This document shows, piece after piece, positions 24,529-35,765 of a stretch of DNA of 64,000 nucleotides. A program made the position numbers and the translations under genes. Origin of the DNA: Panaeolus papilionaceus (taxonomy: Eukaryota; Basidiomycota; Agaricomycetes; Agaricales); contig JADNRZ010000011.1 of NCBI GenBank assembly GCA_015501605.1, positions 682,001 through 746,000 of the forward strand, in the 5' to 3' direction. The notes below the pieces were generated by a model. That model made no database searches. It was not told the DNA's origin and saw nothing but the letters and a program-made list of their open reading frames with translations. Positions within the stretch are counted from its first letter, which is position 1. Each line of letters starts with the position of its first letter.

Positions 24529-25201
24529 TTATTTACAATTGAAAAAGGTTTTGACTTTTTGCCAATATTTATGCCGCACTGTTCTTTTAGCGCCCGTTGA
24601 GTCATCACTTCTGTCGACGAAGATGTATGGTGGGTCTGTTCTGGTAGACTTTGGAGTTTTGGAAGGTGCACTCAAATCCTCAGAGCTGACTGGTGACGAA
24701 GTAATCTCAGCGCTTCTGGACGGCGTGTTATCAGTAGAGCTCGAAGGACAGGTTAGCGCCTCATTAAGTTGCAGTGCTATTCAGCATCATGAGCATCATG
24801 ATACCTATTTGAGCATATGATTGCTGAGCCAAGGATATACCTATGGTAGTTAAGATCGTAACTGGAGCTACAACATGGACTGCGAAGATGTCGGTCAAGT
24901 CGGTATGGATCGAGGTACATTCCTGCAGCATGCACATCCAAGTTAGCTCATGGAGAGAACATGCAATTTGTATTTCGGAGCACTTACGATGCTCAAGTAG
25001 TAAAACTGGAATAAGCAACGGCACGGGATTGTTGACACCACGACTGACCAGTAACCTGAACCTTGCCCATGAACCAGGTACAGAAGTAGAATGCATGGTT
25101 CCCCGCCAGTCACCATCCTGTGTGCTTAGCTCCCAACCACTTCCTGAGGAGAAAATGGATGGTAGGGAGATTATGTAAAGAAATGAAAGGAAAATGGTCA
25201 A
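24529..25201 (-). pseudogene. Probable degraded single-pass membrane protein with N-terminal jelly-roll-like domain
   Basis: On the minus strand a signal-like start at 25201 (MTIFLSFLYIISLPSIFSSG) is followed by WELSTQDGDWRGTMHSTSVP and then GSWARFR. This pattern (Trp, then G-T-hydrophobic-H-S-T-x-x-P-G-S, then aromatic-F) resembles the extracellular domain of a widespread basidiomycete membrane-protein family. A donor (CATCGTAAGT) and an acceptor (TGCTGCAG) follow. A further open stretch ends at the TAA at 24529-24531 and is Ser/Thr-rich (CPSSSTDNTPSRSAEITSSP). I could not join all pieces in one frame, and the stretch after WARFR appears to switch frame, so I treat it as a broken gene. The call is tentative. 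Confidence 0.3.
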
Positions 25202-25958
25202 CTTTGTGATGCAAGATGTTTTTACGGATTCTCGATAAATTAAAAACTGAATTCAAATTAAAGTGTATAATCAAGTCACAAACAGAACAATAGTTCAGCA
25301 CAGCGTCAACTGATCGTTGAACGGTTTTATTACCGTGGCAGTGTACAACTGTCCCTGCATATTTGAGGGTTTTTGTTTTCCCTTGTTCAGGTTTTCATCC
25401 CTTCATGCCCCGCATCCCCAAAAAAAGGGTAACTCGCCACAGAGGATGGGGACCGAGACTATGTTGGGGACTGCCGCTTAGCTTTCGAACGTGGACCGTG
25501 GACCGTGGTATGTAACACCTGGACCGGCTAATTCCGCAATTGTGATTTGCTTAGCCTGTCCCTACCTCTCCTCTAACCACCACCACCACATCCACTTGAC
25601 CTCACACAACCTTCTGCAAAGCTATGTTTTCAAATTCTTGGATCAACAAGCTCCACGAATTGCTCTGAATTTCTCCCAGGCGTGTTAAAAAATGGAGCAG
25701 AGCGCAAAATCTCCGGAATCTTGTCAGAACGGCGTATTCTTTGTCGTCAATTAGAACATTGTCACACATCCCGTCCTGTGATTGTAAGGGTTTGGGAATA
25801 GTCCGGACAGGGACACTTGCCCAGGAAGTGACAATGTCACTGACAGACACTGACAGCCTGCTTTTTGACAAAAATAGCAAGGACCACCTTTCATTTGGGT
25901 CACAAGCTTGGTATCCTACGACGTATTCCTTTGAGTAAACCCATTCTAGGATTCGGAA
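25202..25958. other. Intergenic upstream of member B
   Basis: No gene seen. The last 250 bp are the presumed promoter and 5' UTR of member B. Confidence 0.4.
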
Positions 25959-27573
25959 ATGGAGCGCAACGACGATATGCATTCATCAAATTTGGGTGCG
26001 GGAAAAGGCTTTGAGGAGGAGAACCTCGATTCTTTCCCTGCTCTAGAGAGGGTCATTGTGGAGAGGAAGGGTACTAACGCAGCAACGGCTGAAGCATCGC
26101 TAGACACACCTCCTGGTCATCTGTCCCCATCGGAGGAAGAGTATCCTGGCAGACTCCCATCTAGCTATCGTCGTAAGCAAGTCGAGTCTATGCCAGAATT
26201 TCTTGTAACAATACTTCTAACATCTGTTTAAATTAGTTCCACTGACCGAGATCGCTCACAACACCCATATGCATGTGCTCAGGAATCTTCTCTTGAAACG
26301 CGTCCTCCTACATTTCCTGATGCGATGACTTATCCAGTAACAAGTTCCAGGCCATTATCTGATGCCCCAACTGTTTCATCGTCTGAGATACAGCCGGAAT
26401 CGTGCATCCACGCCGTCCCAGAGGAACCACCTGTCATTATTGGTCATGTCTTGAACGACAGCCATCCCATCCGTCGATCCTCCAATAGCCATTCGTCCAG
26501 AAGTGGACCTGTAAATCACCCGACAACTCCTTCTCCTCTGCCCAACCATGTGCACACTGTATTTAACGAATCTGAAGGGTATCCTTTTGTAATCCCTAAA
26601 CGAACTTCGACCTATGTCCTCGGATCCATAATGGTCCTCATTATTCGCCAAGCATACCTCTATGCACTCTTCAGACTCCCGGCTTTCTACTTTAGCCACG
26701 TCGCTATATTTTTTGAAGAAGCGGATATGAGTTTGGGTGAGCTTAAGTGGGCGGTTTTTGAGCAAGTGCTGAATTGTTCATCACACAAAAGTGACACCTA
26801 TCGTAGACTAAGCGATAGCTGGGCGGTGTTGGTTGACTCTCTTATGAAGGGATGCGAAACACTGAATGTCATATCTGCACTGCTTCTAACGTTGGTCCCT
26901 TTTCTAACTCAAGAATTTGATTACTTACAAACATCTTTGAAAAACAGAGCTATCTTGACGGTCCTTCAACTAGACAGTGCAGCAACAGACCCCATCACGC
27001 GTTTCTCGGCATTGGCCTCGATGATATGCGCCCTTCTGAGCCTCCTCTTTGGATGCATATATATCATCTGGCTAGGCACCATGAAAAAGTTACACAAAGC
27101 TGCTGAGATTGCATTGGAGACAAAGAAGTTGCGAACTTCAATTGTTTGGAACACATGGGTTATGTTGGCAATGCCTGCCATCTGGCTTGGTTGGTGAGTC
27201 CTCCATTCTCCATCTATAAATTTCGCTGTTGAACTTATTGCACACAAACGACAGGTCGATACTGTGCTACATTATCTGCATCATGTCTTTCCTTTGGAGA
27301 ACTGGCGCAGCCACAGACAAAGACCACGAACCACCGTCAGATCGTTCTATTCTCGCACCCTGCATTGCGCTTAGCGTGATTCTTGCTCTGGGGCTGGTGG
27401 TCCTTGCCTTAATTATCAGAACGGTGACTCGCTACGGCACGGCAATGGATCAGGCATGGCAACGTCGCATTTGGGGATGGGTCAGGGAGAGACAAGGAGA
27501 CAATCTATATGATGGTCTTGATCCTTATATTCAACCATACCCATCAGCAAAAAACCAGGCTGTAGATCTGTGA
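25959..27573 (+). CDS. Agaricomycete-type multi-pass membrane protein, family member B (C-terminal domain absent)
   Basis: Exon 1 starts at 25959 (MERNDDMHSS) and ends near 26180 at TATCGTC before GTAAGC. Exon 2 ends at 26890, exon 3 is 26948-27193 and exon 4 is 27255-27573. The 57-nt stretch 26891-26947 is open in frame, but homology to the other members makes it an intron. Core blocks match member A: YLYALFRLPAFYFSHVAIFF, ALLLT, SMICALLSLLFGCIYIIWLG, TWVMLAMPAIWLGW, YIICIMSFLWRTGAA. At the exon 1 donor one base seems to be missing compared with member A (CGACG before GT there, CGTC here), so the normal join is out of phase unless a weaker acceptor such as ACCGAG near 26255 is used. After the TGA at 27571-27573 the same frame stays open to 27768, so the stop may be secondary. 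Confidence 0.6.
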
Positions 27574-27766
27574 TATCAGCCAATGTCTAGTCAATATCAG
27601 GCTGTGATGTGGCGGCGACAGAAGTCTGAGTCTGCACACTCAGCTGTGGGCTTCAATCTGAGATCAAACGCCAACCTGATATTAAGTCCCAATCTGACAT
27701 CTGCTGAACTAGTGACGTCTGATTATACTACACATACCTATCGAATAAGTGCAACGAGAGAGAAAT

Positions 27767-27935
27767 AAAAAGATTTTTCTTTTTTGGAAGGGTTTGCCCA
27801 GCCGCTCATTCCACATTTGCATTGAATAACACCAGCAATGTAAATCTACGAAATTTGCCAATGCAAGGAATCGAACCCAAGCGTTGACTAACACCACAGA
27901 TTCTATAGCGATGAACCCACTAGTCCAAGAAACCT
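27767..27935 (-). mobile_element. tRNA-like, SINE-type element with Pol III boxes
   Basis: Read on the minus strand there is an A-box match TGGACTAGTGG (27927-27917), 39 nt, then a B-box match GGTTCGATTCC (27877-27867). About 75 nt downstream is an A-rich tail AAAAAAGAAAAATC (about 27786-27773), and just beyond it TTTTT (27771-27767), a Pol III terminator. The seven bases before the A box do not pair with those after the T arm, and the T stem is weak, so this is not a functional tRNA. The order box A, box B, A-rich tail, T-run is that of a tRNA-derived SINE. It lies between member B and the giant transposon. Confidence 0.5.
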
Positions 27936-28540
27936 TTGTTACTTTACAACAGCAAAGGAAATATATCCACGACCGCCTCAAACTTCAAAGGCGTGGGATC
28001 TAGCCTCCTCCAAGAAATCGGACATGATAATATTTATTACCGCCTGTATTTTTGACTAGATAGACACTCATTTCCATAATTTAATCCACTTATCATTTAT
28101 GAAGTATAGATAATAATTATGTTGAAAAAAAAGCTGGCCTTCAATGGGTCTATGTGATCTCAACCTGACATGCTCAATATCAATCAGATATTCGGCTGAT
28201 GTGTATACCTCAAGCTGAGTTCACAGTCAGTGATTGATTACAAGTAGAAATTAAGCAGACAAGATGGTGCGAGACTGAGATGTGTGTGATATACAGACTT
28301 CAATCTGAAATTAACATAATACACAACTGACAACTAGACAATCGATAGTCTGTGAAATTTCAATGTGATGCCAAACTGATATGCCAGTTTATGCCTGATA
28401 TTCAGCTAGTATACATTATTTATCTTAAATTTGCATAGATATGTGGAGTCTCTTCAGGTTTTAGATGATCTATGAGTTATCAGACTGACGAGTGACATAA
28501 CAGGTTATAGTGTTCTGTCCAGGTAGGGAAGTTGCAATGC
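27936..28540. other. Flank between SINE-like element and left TIR, no gene seen
   Basis: A low-complexity feel: degenerate words of the type CAATCTGATAT, TCAGATTG and CTGATAT recur from about 27590 to 28440. There is no open frame of interest. Confidence 0.35.
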
Positions 28541-30003
28541 ATTGACTGAGTGGTGCTATGGACTCAGTACAGTGTATTGACTGAGTGTGGTCCATGGACC
28601 GCCATGGATTTCCTTCATTTCGAATGTATAGCATTAATAGTTTAATCATTAGATCTAGTGTAATGAATGTATTTATTCAGTATTCAGCAGGTGGGGGCAT
28701 GGATGGAATTCCGGGGTGGCAATGGCGAGCGGGGGGTGGGTAGGATGATGTTGGTGGGTTGAGCGGGGATCATAGGCGGTATAGGTATAATGGTGGGTGA
28801 ACATAGAGGGCCAGGGTAGGATGATTGGTGTGACTGGATCAATATTGTAATTCCAGGGGGGAGGAGGGGGGGCGGGGGGGGTGGGGAGTGGGTTGGTGTA
28901 AATTGAGTAGGTGAAGCACGGAGGGGGTGCATATATATGGTGGGATATCGACAGGTCAACGGGCTGGGTAGGTGGTAATATTGCTGATACCAGGACAGAT
29001 ACCCGGGGAGAGCATTTATGGATAGATTTGCAAACGTGTATGAAATGGGATAGCAGCATTAACATGGGGGGGAGGGGGTTGAGGGTGATATATTGAAATG
29101 AGTAAATGTCAAGGGTGTATCCCGCAGGCAGGTCATAGTGAATGACTACAAGGTTGTTCAACCGCGGGATGGGTGGTGTCGATAAAATTCCGGGATGTGA
29201 ACAAAGAACCCGCGGGTTCAAACGAAAATGAATGAGGGGATATATGGTATGATAACGTCCGCGGGTTAATGATCAAGATGAACATTGGGCACTCCTGCGG
29301 GATTTAATATGATGGTAGAACACGAGAGACGCAGAGTTGCATCTGCGGAACAAGTCGACGCAAAAATACATGTCCTCTTACGATGAGATTGTCCGGGGGT
29401 TGAAGTGAGCGGGTGGTTCTAAGATAACGGCTCGTTATTCCGCGGATTGTTAATGATCGTATCGGAATGATTAAAAGTGTACTATCCACGGATGATGTAT
29501 ACATCGGGAGGATGGACTTGTGTAACCTGCAGACACCAACCGGACAATGATGTCTGACTTGTTAGCTCTGGATGTTGTTTGGCCTGCGGGTCTTTTCATT
29601 GTGATAAATGAAGATGAAGTTGCGAAATCTCCGCGGGCTGATGTCAGTGGGATGGTGCAGAAAAGACCCAGTACTTAATTGATAGTTCCCGCGGAGCAGA
29701 ATGAAAATGCTCTCAGAATTAATATGTGGTCGACCCGCAGGAAGCTCAACCTGCTCAAAACTGGATGCCCCGCGGTCCAAACCTACAATAACTTATATTG
29801 GAGTCACAGTCATTTGCCTCCCCGCGGAAACTCACTCACTGAAAATATTCCTTCTACATTTGATTCCCCAATTGACAATTCCCGCAGAGAAGAATGAGAA
29901 TGTTCTCAGAATTAATATGTGATTGACCTGCGGGATAACCTCTTGCTACATCCGGCGGTTAACGCACCGGAATGGAGACCATGCTTCCCAGGCTTGATTG
30001 ATG
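28541..30003 (+). repeat. Left terminal inverted repeat of the giant element
   Basis: About 1463 bp, matching the reverse complement of 47144-48615 almost base for base. The outer part has two copies of ATTGACTGAGTG separated by a spacer holding GACTCAGTACAGTG. Next is a G-rich stretch (28690-28920), then a zone (29160-29960) with a CCGCGG-like word every 40-80 bp. Exact CCGCGG occurs at 29162, 29210, 29259, 29440, 29631, 29689, 29770 and 29822, with one-mismatch forms such as CCTGCGGG and CCCGCAGG between them. Open frames inside the TIR are present in both copies but show no domain and are not called as genes. Confidence 0.9.
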
Positions 30004-30255
30004 CAGGCTCGTGGAGACATCAAATACATGCTGAGCGTGAGGTCACTGGATCGGAAACAAATATAGCTGGGATGAATGATCCGCACCGGGAAATAAAAGA
30101 TCCGGATTCCAGGATTATGGGGGCTGTGTAATCCGCGGAACGGTTAGCTAAGCGAAACCATGTTCCACCGTTGCACTTTCAGCCACCATTCGTTGCTTTC
30201 CACACATCCATCACAAATTGTTTGCCTGACTCGCCGCACTGATTTTAACATCAAA

Positions 30256-33200
30256 ATGACTTCCAATCTTTCCAAAATCGCGAAGAATATCGAGGCGCAA
30301 ATGACAGCCCTGTTGACTGTACCCGAGGGAAAAGTGTTGCAAAGTTGGGATGATACATACCCCGACGTGGTAAGCCCCGTTTCTCACTGTGTGATAACAT
30401 TATGTTTATTCTGATTGCTTTCAGTAGCTCAAGGGGCTGCAGCAACTCAGAGCATTACCCAATGGCAATCTATACGCGCGCCAATGGCCATTTGCACCCG
30501 CTGTCATTCTCTGTCAGCAAATGGTTTTGCGTGGCACATTGGATGCAAAGACACGGGTAAAGGAGGTGATCAAAAAGTATTCACCCGACGTTCCTGTCGT
30601 CGGACCCGAGGCATCAGCGGGAGGAGTTCAGGAAACGTCTCCAGAGATGGTAGCGGGATCCAGTGGAGGGAACACGATGGGAGATAAGGTTGGGGCTGGA
30701 CCAGGCAAGGGGAAGGGGAGCGGAGCAAGGGTAATCGTTGAGTCAGCAGGTTACGAATTGACAGAACGTTCCGCAGCTGGAGCGGGGGCACACCAGAAGG
30801 ACAAGGCTGCATTCGCAGTAGGCGGACAGGGGATGGGGATGGGTCAGACGACTAAGGGGGACGTACGCGGCCTTCAACAGGAGAGGAACAGGCAAATTGC
30901 ACTGGAGGGCTCACTGGAAGCAGGGAGAGAAACCTCAGGGAGCAAGACCGGGAAGCGGAAACGACCTGCTGTTGCCAGCCCGCGGAAAGACGATGAAGAG
31001 GAGGAGCAGGAAAATCGCGCAGGAACATCAAAACAGGTCAGGGACCACAAAAAGAAGCCACGTACAGACGAGGAAACCGATACCGACGACGCTGCGCTTC
31101 ATTACCAGTCATTGGACAAGGGGAAGGGGAAGGGGAAGGGGAATGCCAGGGAAGCCACGGAAGATGACGAGATGGAAGTCGATGAAATTACCCGCCCCGG
31201 TGACGACGATGACGACTTCGACATGCACGAGGGGGATCCACTGGTCCGCAACGCACCAGTTGCTGAAGATCAAGATGACGATGAAGACGACGACGAAGAC
31301 AACGATGAAGATCAGGACAACAGAGACGATGACAGCACCCTGCCGCCGCCTCGTAAACCCAAAGGCAAACCCGCTCCCAAAAAGAACACTCAGAATCCCC
31401 CGGACGACGATGAAGTCGTACCAGCCGGTGCCATCAGAGCACCTCCTCCTCCTCGTGGGAAGGAGGCTACATGGAAGGCTAAGCCGTTCGCAAGTGTTGA
31501 AATCAACGACCCCCCATGCACCATTTGCGCTGGTGAAGCCAACCCGGGCGATGGTCCAATTGTTTGCTACAAGCAGTTGGCGTCTACACCGGGCACAACG
31601 AAGAAAGGAAAGGGCAGGGAGAAGATCGAAGCAGGTGCGTGCTTCTACTGCGCACATGGTCACAATCCCTGCAGTCTTGTTGTGCTCAGAAAAAAGACCG
31701 CAGCTGAGCAGACTCAGGAAAAGAAAGAAGCAGCGGAAGAAAGGAAGCAGAGAGCAGAAGAGCGGAAGACCGGCGGGAAGAGGGGTGGCACAAAGAGGAA
31801 GTCGAAAAAGAAGACAGCCCCGGCGGAAGGTAAATGTTTCATCGCCTTCCTTCATCCATGCTAACAACAATATGTCTAGATCTCGTTGAGACAGTACGCC
31901 AACTTACGGAAAGAGTGGAAGAGCTCGAAGGGGCAAGAAAGAAGGAGATGATCGCCTGGGAACTACTTGAGCTCTACAAGAAGCTCATGGATGATAATAT
32001 ACGTAAGATTCTAATCGCATATGCATCTGTGAGGGAGAACCTCGTCGAGGTCATGCGACATGTGGCCTTGCTGGGTTGGCAGGACAACCACCTGCATAAT
32101 CGTATCAATGCGATATTGCTTGGGTTTGACGCAGCGTTGCCGGAGGAATACAGAGCCGCGAAGTTCCAGACCTGCCCGGAGGCGCTCAGGGTGAAGCTAA
32201 CCAATGGGAGGGTTCTCGAAACGTCAGGAGACGTTGACTCCCCCAAATTTGGCGTTTTCCGAACGACGGGGGAGGACTATGGGATTACTCCTGTGGGTGA
32301 TTGGCCCGCGGGAATGAATCGTTTCCCTCGCATCAAGCCAAATGAGGCAATAATAACGTCGAGGACTCCGCTAGAACTCCAGCAACGATTGCCCAACGCT
32401 AGCAGAGAACAGCCACCTACCCCACGTCGCAATCAAAGTTCCGCCGTACAGGGAGCCATTGCGCCTCAGCCTGGGCCTTCCGGCTTCTCCCCGGGCCAAC
32501 GTGAACGGGTGACGGCTGCCTCGGTAGATTCCGGTCCCTCACGTTCCACCCTTGTTCCCAATGCCCCTGCATCTACAGCAGCGGTTGTGCCATCTCCTCC
32601 TGTTACCTCCACTTCCACCCTCAATCGCAATCAGCCTGCTCCGGGAACACAACGTCCCCAGCCCGTCCAGCCCCCATCCGAAACCACTTCCATGCCTAAC
32701 CATCCTTCGACTTCCACAGCCCCGGTGCATCCCATTGCATCAGCATACAAGAAATTTGTGCCTCCCCATCCCTCTTCTTCTACGCAGCCCGCGCCTGGTA
32801 CATCGGGAACAACTGCTATTCCGGCCGCGACTGCTCCGTCAGGATCAACTTCTATTCATCCGGCGACTGCCCCATCGGGATCCGCCATCCCCGCTCCCGC
32901 GGGTTCAAAGCCTACGATGGCTGGTCAGCGACCATGTCCCATCACAAACCCGCGGGTGCAAACAGTGTCCGATCCTGGTAGCCCAAGTCCCGTCCACCCT
33001 CGACCAACCGGACTTTCTCTCACTGCATCCATCAGCAATGCAGTACCTGCTGCCCCCGCTGTGGCTGGTCCTTCCAGTTCACAATTATCGACAAGAGCTA
33101 TTCCCCCCTCATCCGCGCGAGACGAATCCTCGTTCTCTGCCTTCGGTACTCCCTTGCGTCAAAGTCCACCACCTGACGTGGAGATGGACAACGACGAAGA

Positions 33201-33285
33201 TGCAGTTCCTGCAAGGGGGGGAGGTAGAGGGGGTCGCGGTGGTCGTTCTGGCTGCCCCCGGCCCGCTGGACGCAGGAAGCACTGA
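30256..33285 (+). CDS. Element gene E1: large zinc-cluster, acidic and coiled-coil protein of unknown function
   Basis: Exons 30256-30369, 30428-31829 and 31880-33285 join in phase to 973 residues. The short N-terminal part (MTSNLSKIAKNIEAQ, then GLQQLRALPNGNLYARQW) is helical-looking. A low-complexity region follows with basic (GKRKRP) and very acidic runs (codons at about 31190-31340). A cysteine/histidine group spans residues about 401-453: CTIC, a lone Cys, then CFYCAHGHNPC, consistent with a zinc-binding fold. A Lys/Glu-rich coiled coil (about 31700-31820) and a second predicted coiled coil (LTERVEELEGARKKE) come next. The last 300 residues are Pro/Ser/Thr-rich and end in a Gly/Arg-rich tail. 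I know no named domain. Position inside the TIRs suggests an accessory DNA- or chromatin-binding role; this is inference. Confidence 0.75.
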
Positions 33286-33423
33286 GCCTAATCCCGATCG
33301 CAATTTGGACTTTCATTTTTGACTCGATGTTTTTTGGACATATTTCTATCTCATATCACTCTCATGTACAAGTTCCTGATAATATTTTGAACATTTAAAT
33401 ATATGACAATCCGTTTGCTGTGA

Positions 33424-35596
33424 CTATTTGGGAATCTGTGAAATTTCGACTGGAAGTTTATTGGGTTTTTGAACATGTCGTTTTGGTTGGACAGATGATA
33501 TGGTTTCAGTGGGAATAATGGGATCACGAGCAGGAGAAACATTGCCCCGTTCGACGGAGGGACTTTGATGAATGTCAGATACCGGGGTGGGCGGTCCGGG
33601 GACAACTGGACGCTTCTTTGTGAGTTTCTTAGATTTCCCCGGCAGTGGGGTTTGTGGGGAGTCATCCGAGGGAGCAATGAGCACCTCAGGCACAACTGTG
33701 GGCCGTTTCTTGGGTTCTTTATGATGCTTTGGCTTTGATGGCGTCGATCTCTTCTTCCTGACAGTCTTTTTTGGTATTCCAGTGGTTAACAGTTGTTCGG
33801 GTCCATCCACCAGGGTGAGAATGCTTGCTGGGAGCTCATCACTCTCCTCCTCCGCAATCGTTGGCAAGGTGGCCGGGGGAGACCATGCTGATGGAACAGA
33901 CTCTTCAGAAGGTGAAGGAGTTGGTGGTGCCACATATGGAGATGTGTCATCATCTGTGAGAAAGCGGGGAGCAGATATGTCATCATCGGGATATCTGGCT
34001 TTCACTGCCCCGGCAACATTCCCGGTGTTATCAACAGCACTCTTGGAATATGTGTTGAGAAAACGAAATGCCTGGTGTGGTCCAAATTCCAGTTGCCGTC
34101 TAGCCACATGCGAAAGGAATTGGTTAATGATGTGCTGTGGGGTATTCTTGGCATCCCGGAGCGGGCCAAGCGGGTGACGAGGTAGATATGCAGGATGGAA
34201 GAATACTGCTGAATGTTTGTTGATGGCTGTCCAGGGTACATGAGCCTTTCCACCGCCACCGCCGCGTGCAAGATCTTGAGAATATTCAATATTTCATGAG
34301 TGACATAACTGACATTGTTTCATACCATAATGAATGGATAGATACGAAGCATAATATTTATTCAGCAACCTTTTGTTCAGATTACCGGGCCAAGGCATTG
34401 GCAAAATGGGAAAGCCATCCTCCGTGTCTGCAAGTCGTCCCTCCATCAGACTGTTGCCAAGGATGGTTGCTTGGACTTTGTAATGCTCCTGTCTCTCCGC
34501 CAGTGAACGTGAAGGAGTGGATTCAAGGTTGACAGCTGCTTGTACTGTCAACGGCCCCGGACCTAGTTCAGCATTCAAAGTGTTTGGATCAGCGCGTGGG
34601 CCCTGTCCCGTTGCTAGCATAAGTTTCTTAATGTAGTTTTCGTACGCAAGAGAAATGGCTAGGATTTCCGGGCGGCACTCATCCCAAAAGTCCCATTGTC
34701 CGCGGGCATCCAAGATTTCCGCTGCGTGTTTGTGACTAGCAGGCGTATTCAGAACATTGCTCCGAAGGTGGGCTGTGCAAAACTCACATGAGAAGCTTCA
34801 CATCACCATTCTCCTCGACAAAGGCGGAGACTTGAAAGGAAAATGTTCCCATTTCGATATGTTGGAGTTTATGAGCTTGCTTCATCTGCTGAAGACACCG
34901 TTTGAGATAAATCCTTCAACCCGCCACCGGAAGGTCAATTTTTATTCCCCCGGAAGTATTTTCCGCTTACCGCTTTTTCACATCAAATGTGTACCCGCTC
35001 GTCTTTGCCCTCTCAATGTCCTCTTCAAGTTTGCAAAGCTGCTCACGGTCCATTCGTGCCAGAATACGCTTTACCGCTTGGTGCCTGTACTTGGACACAT
35101 TTCTTGTTGTCAGTTCTTCAACCTCCAACAAGTCCTTGATCTCGGAAATGACTTTTTTTCGCTGACTGTTGTATAAGAAGTTGGATTTCGTTATGTGAAT
35201 AGAAGGGGGTTTCAATGGTGAGGTAGGGATTTTGGAGCGCCAATTTTTGCCAACGTATTTCCTGATTAACTACAACCTTACATTAGTATCAGCATTCAAA
35301 TGACACCGGAAATTACGCACTTTTTCCCACTTTTCAGTCAGACCATTTGGTTCCACAATGCGAGCATGGGCGCCTAACTCCCTCCAATGATTAATCATAA
35401 CGGGAAAGATGTTGTCACGGATGTAGGAGGATCTCCCTGCTGCGTCTCGACCTGACAAAGCTCTGAAGTCCCGCTTATAATCCCACATTAGATCTAACTC
35501 TTGTGGTGTAAAATATTTCGAGTCTTTACGCCCCTTTCGGTGCTTCGGAATTTTGGGAACTGGGCTTGAGCTGGGTGAATTTGATGTTCTCGCCAT
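33424..35596 (-). CDS. Element gene E2: putative DNA-binding accessory protein
   Basis: Five exons join in phase with no stop: 35596-35321, 35269-34971, 34913-34788, 34735-34326 and 34274-33424, giving 653 residues. The N-terminus is basic and Ser/Pro-rich (KIPKHRKGRKDSKYF). A compact region rich in aromatic and basic residues follows (LDLMWDYKRDFRALSGRD, then LTEKWEK joined across intron 1 to LIRKYVGKNWR), reminiscent of a Myb/SANT- or trihelix-like fold. Then comes a helical stretch (VISEIKDLLEVEELTTRNVSK). The C-terminal third is low-complexity with Pro and basic patches (KKTVRKKRSTPSKPKHHK). The DNA-binding idea is an inference from residue pattern only. It is convergent with E1 and divergent from E3, with only about 170 bp between the E2 and E3 start codons, so the two may share a promoter. 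It is the only gene besides E1 in the element without visible lesions. Confidence 0.68.
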
Positions 35597-35765
35597 GACA
35601 CAATGAGGAGGTTTGGGGCAATGGAGGGGGAGAGCAAGTATTAGAGCTTCGTGAGCATTGTCTTTCTTATCTGGTGGAGATAGAGTGGAGATCAATATAT
35701 ACCTGATCTGGTGTTACTCTTCTGGCATTTACCCGAGTCCTGTGTTCTTGTCGCTTTCCACCAAC

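Noticed and set aside
27830..27935. Functional tRNA gene
   Set aside because: The B-box and A-box are present, but the acceptor ends do not pair and the T stem is poor; a SINE-like origin fits better.
28673..29922. Open frames of 60-180 codons inside the left TIR (and mirror images in the right TIR)
   Set aside because: They are Pro/Thr/His-rich by composition, have no domain, and are conserved only because the whole TIR is duplicated.
31109..31870. Long minus-strand frame opposite E1 (253 codons)
   Set aside because: Shadow of the acidic/basic low-complexity coding region; it gives Phe/Val/Ile runs from GAC/GAT repeats.
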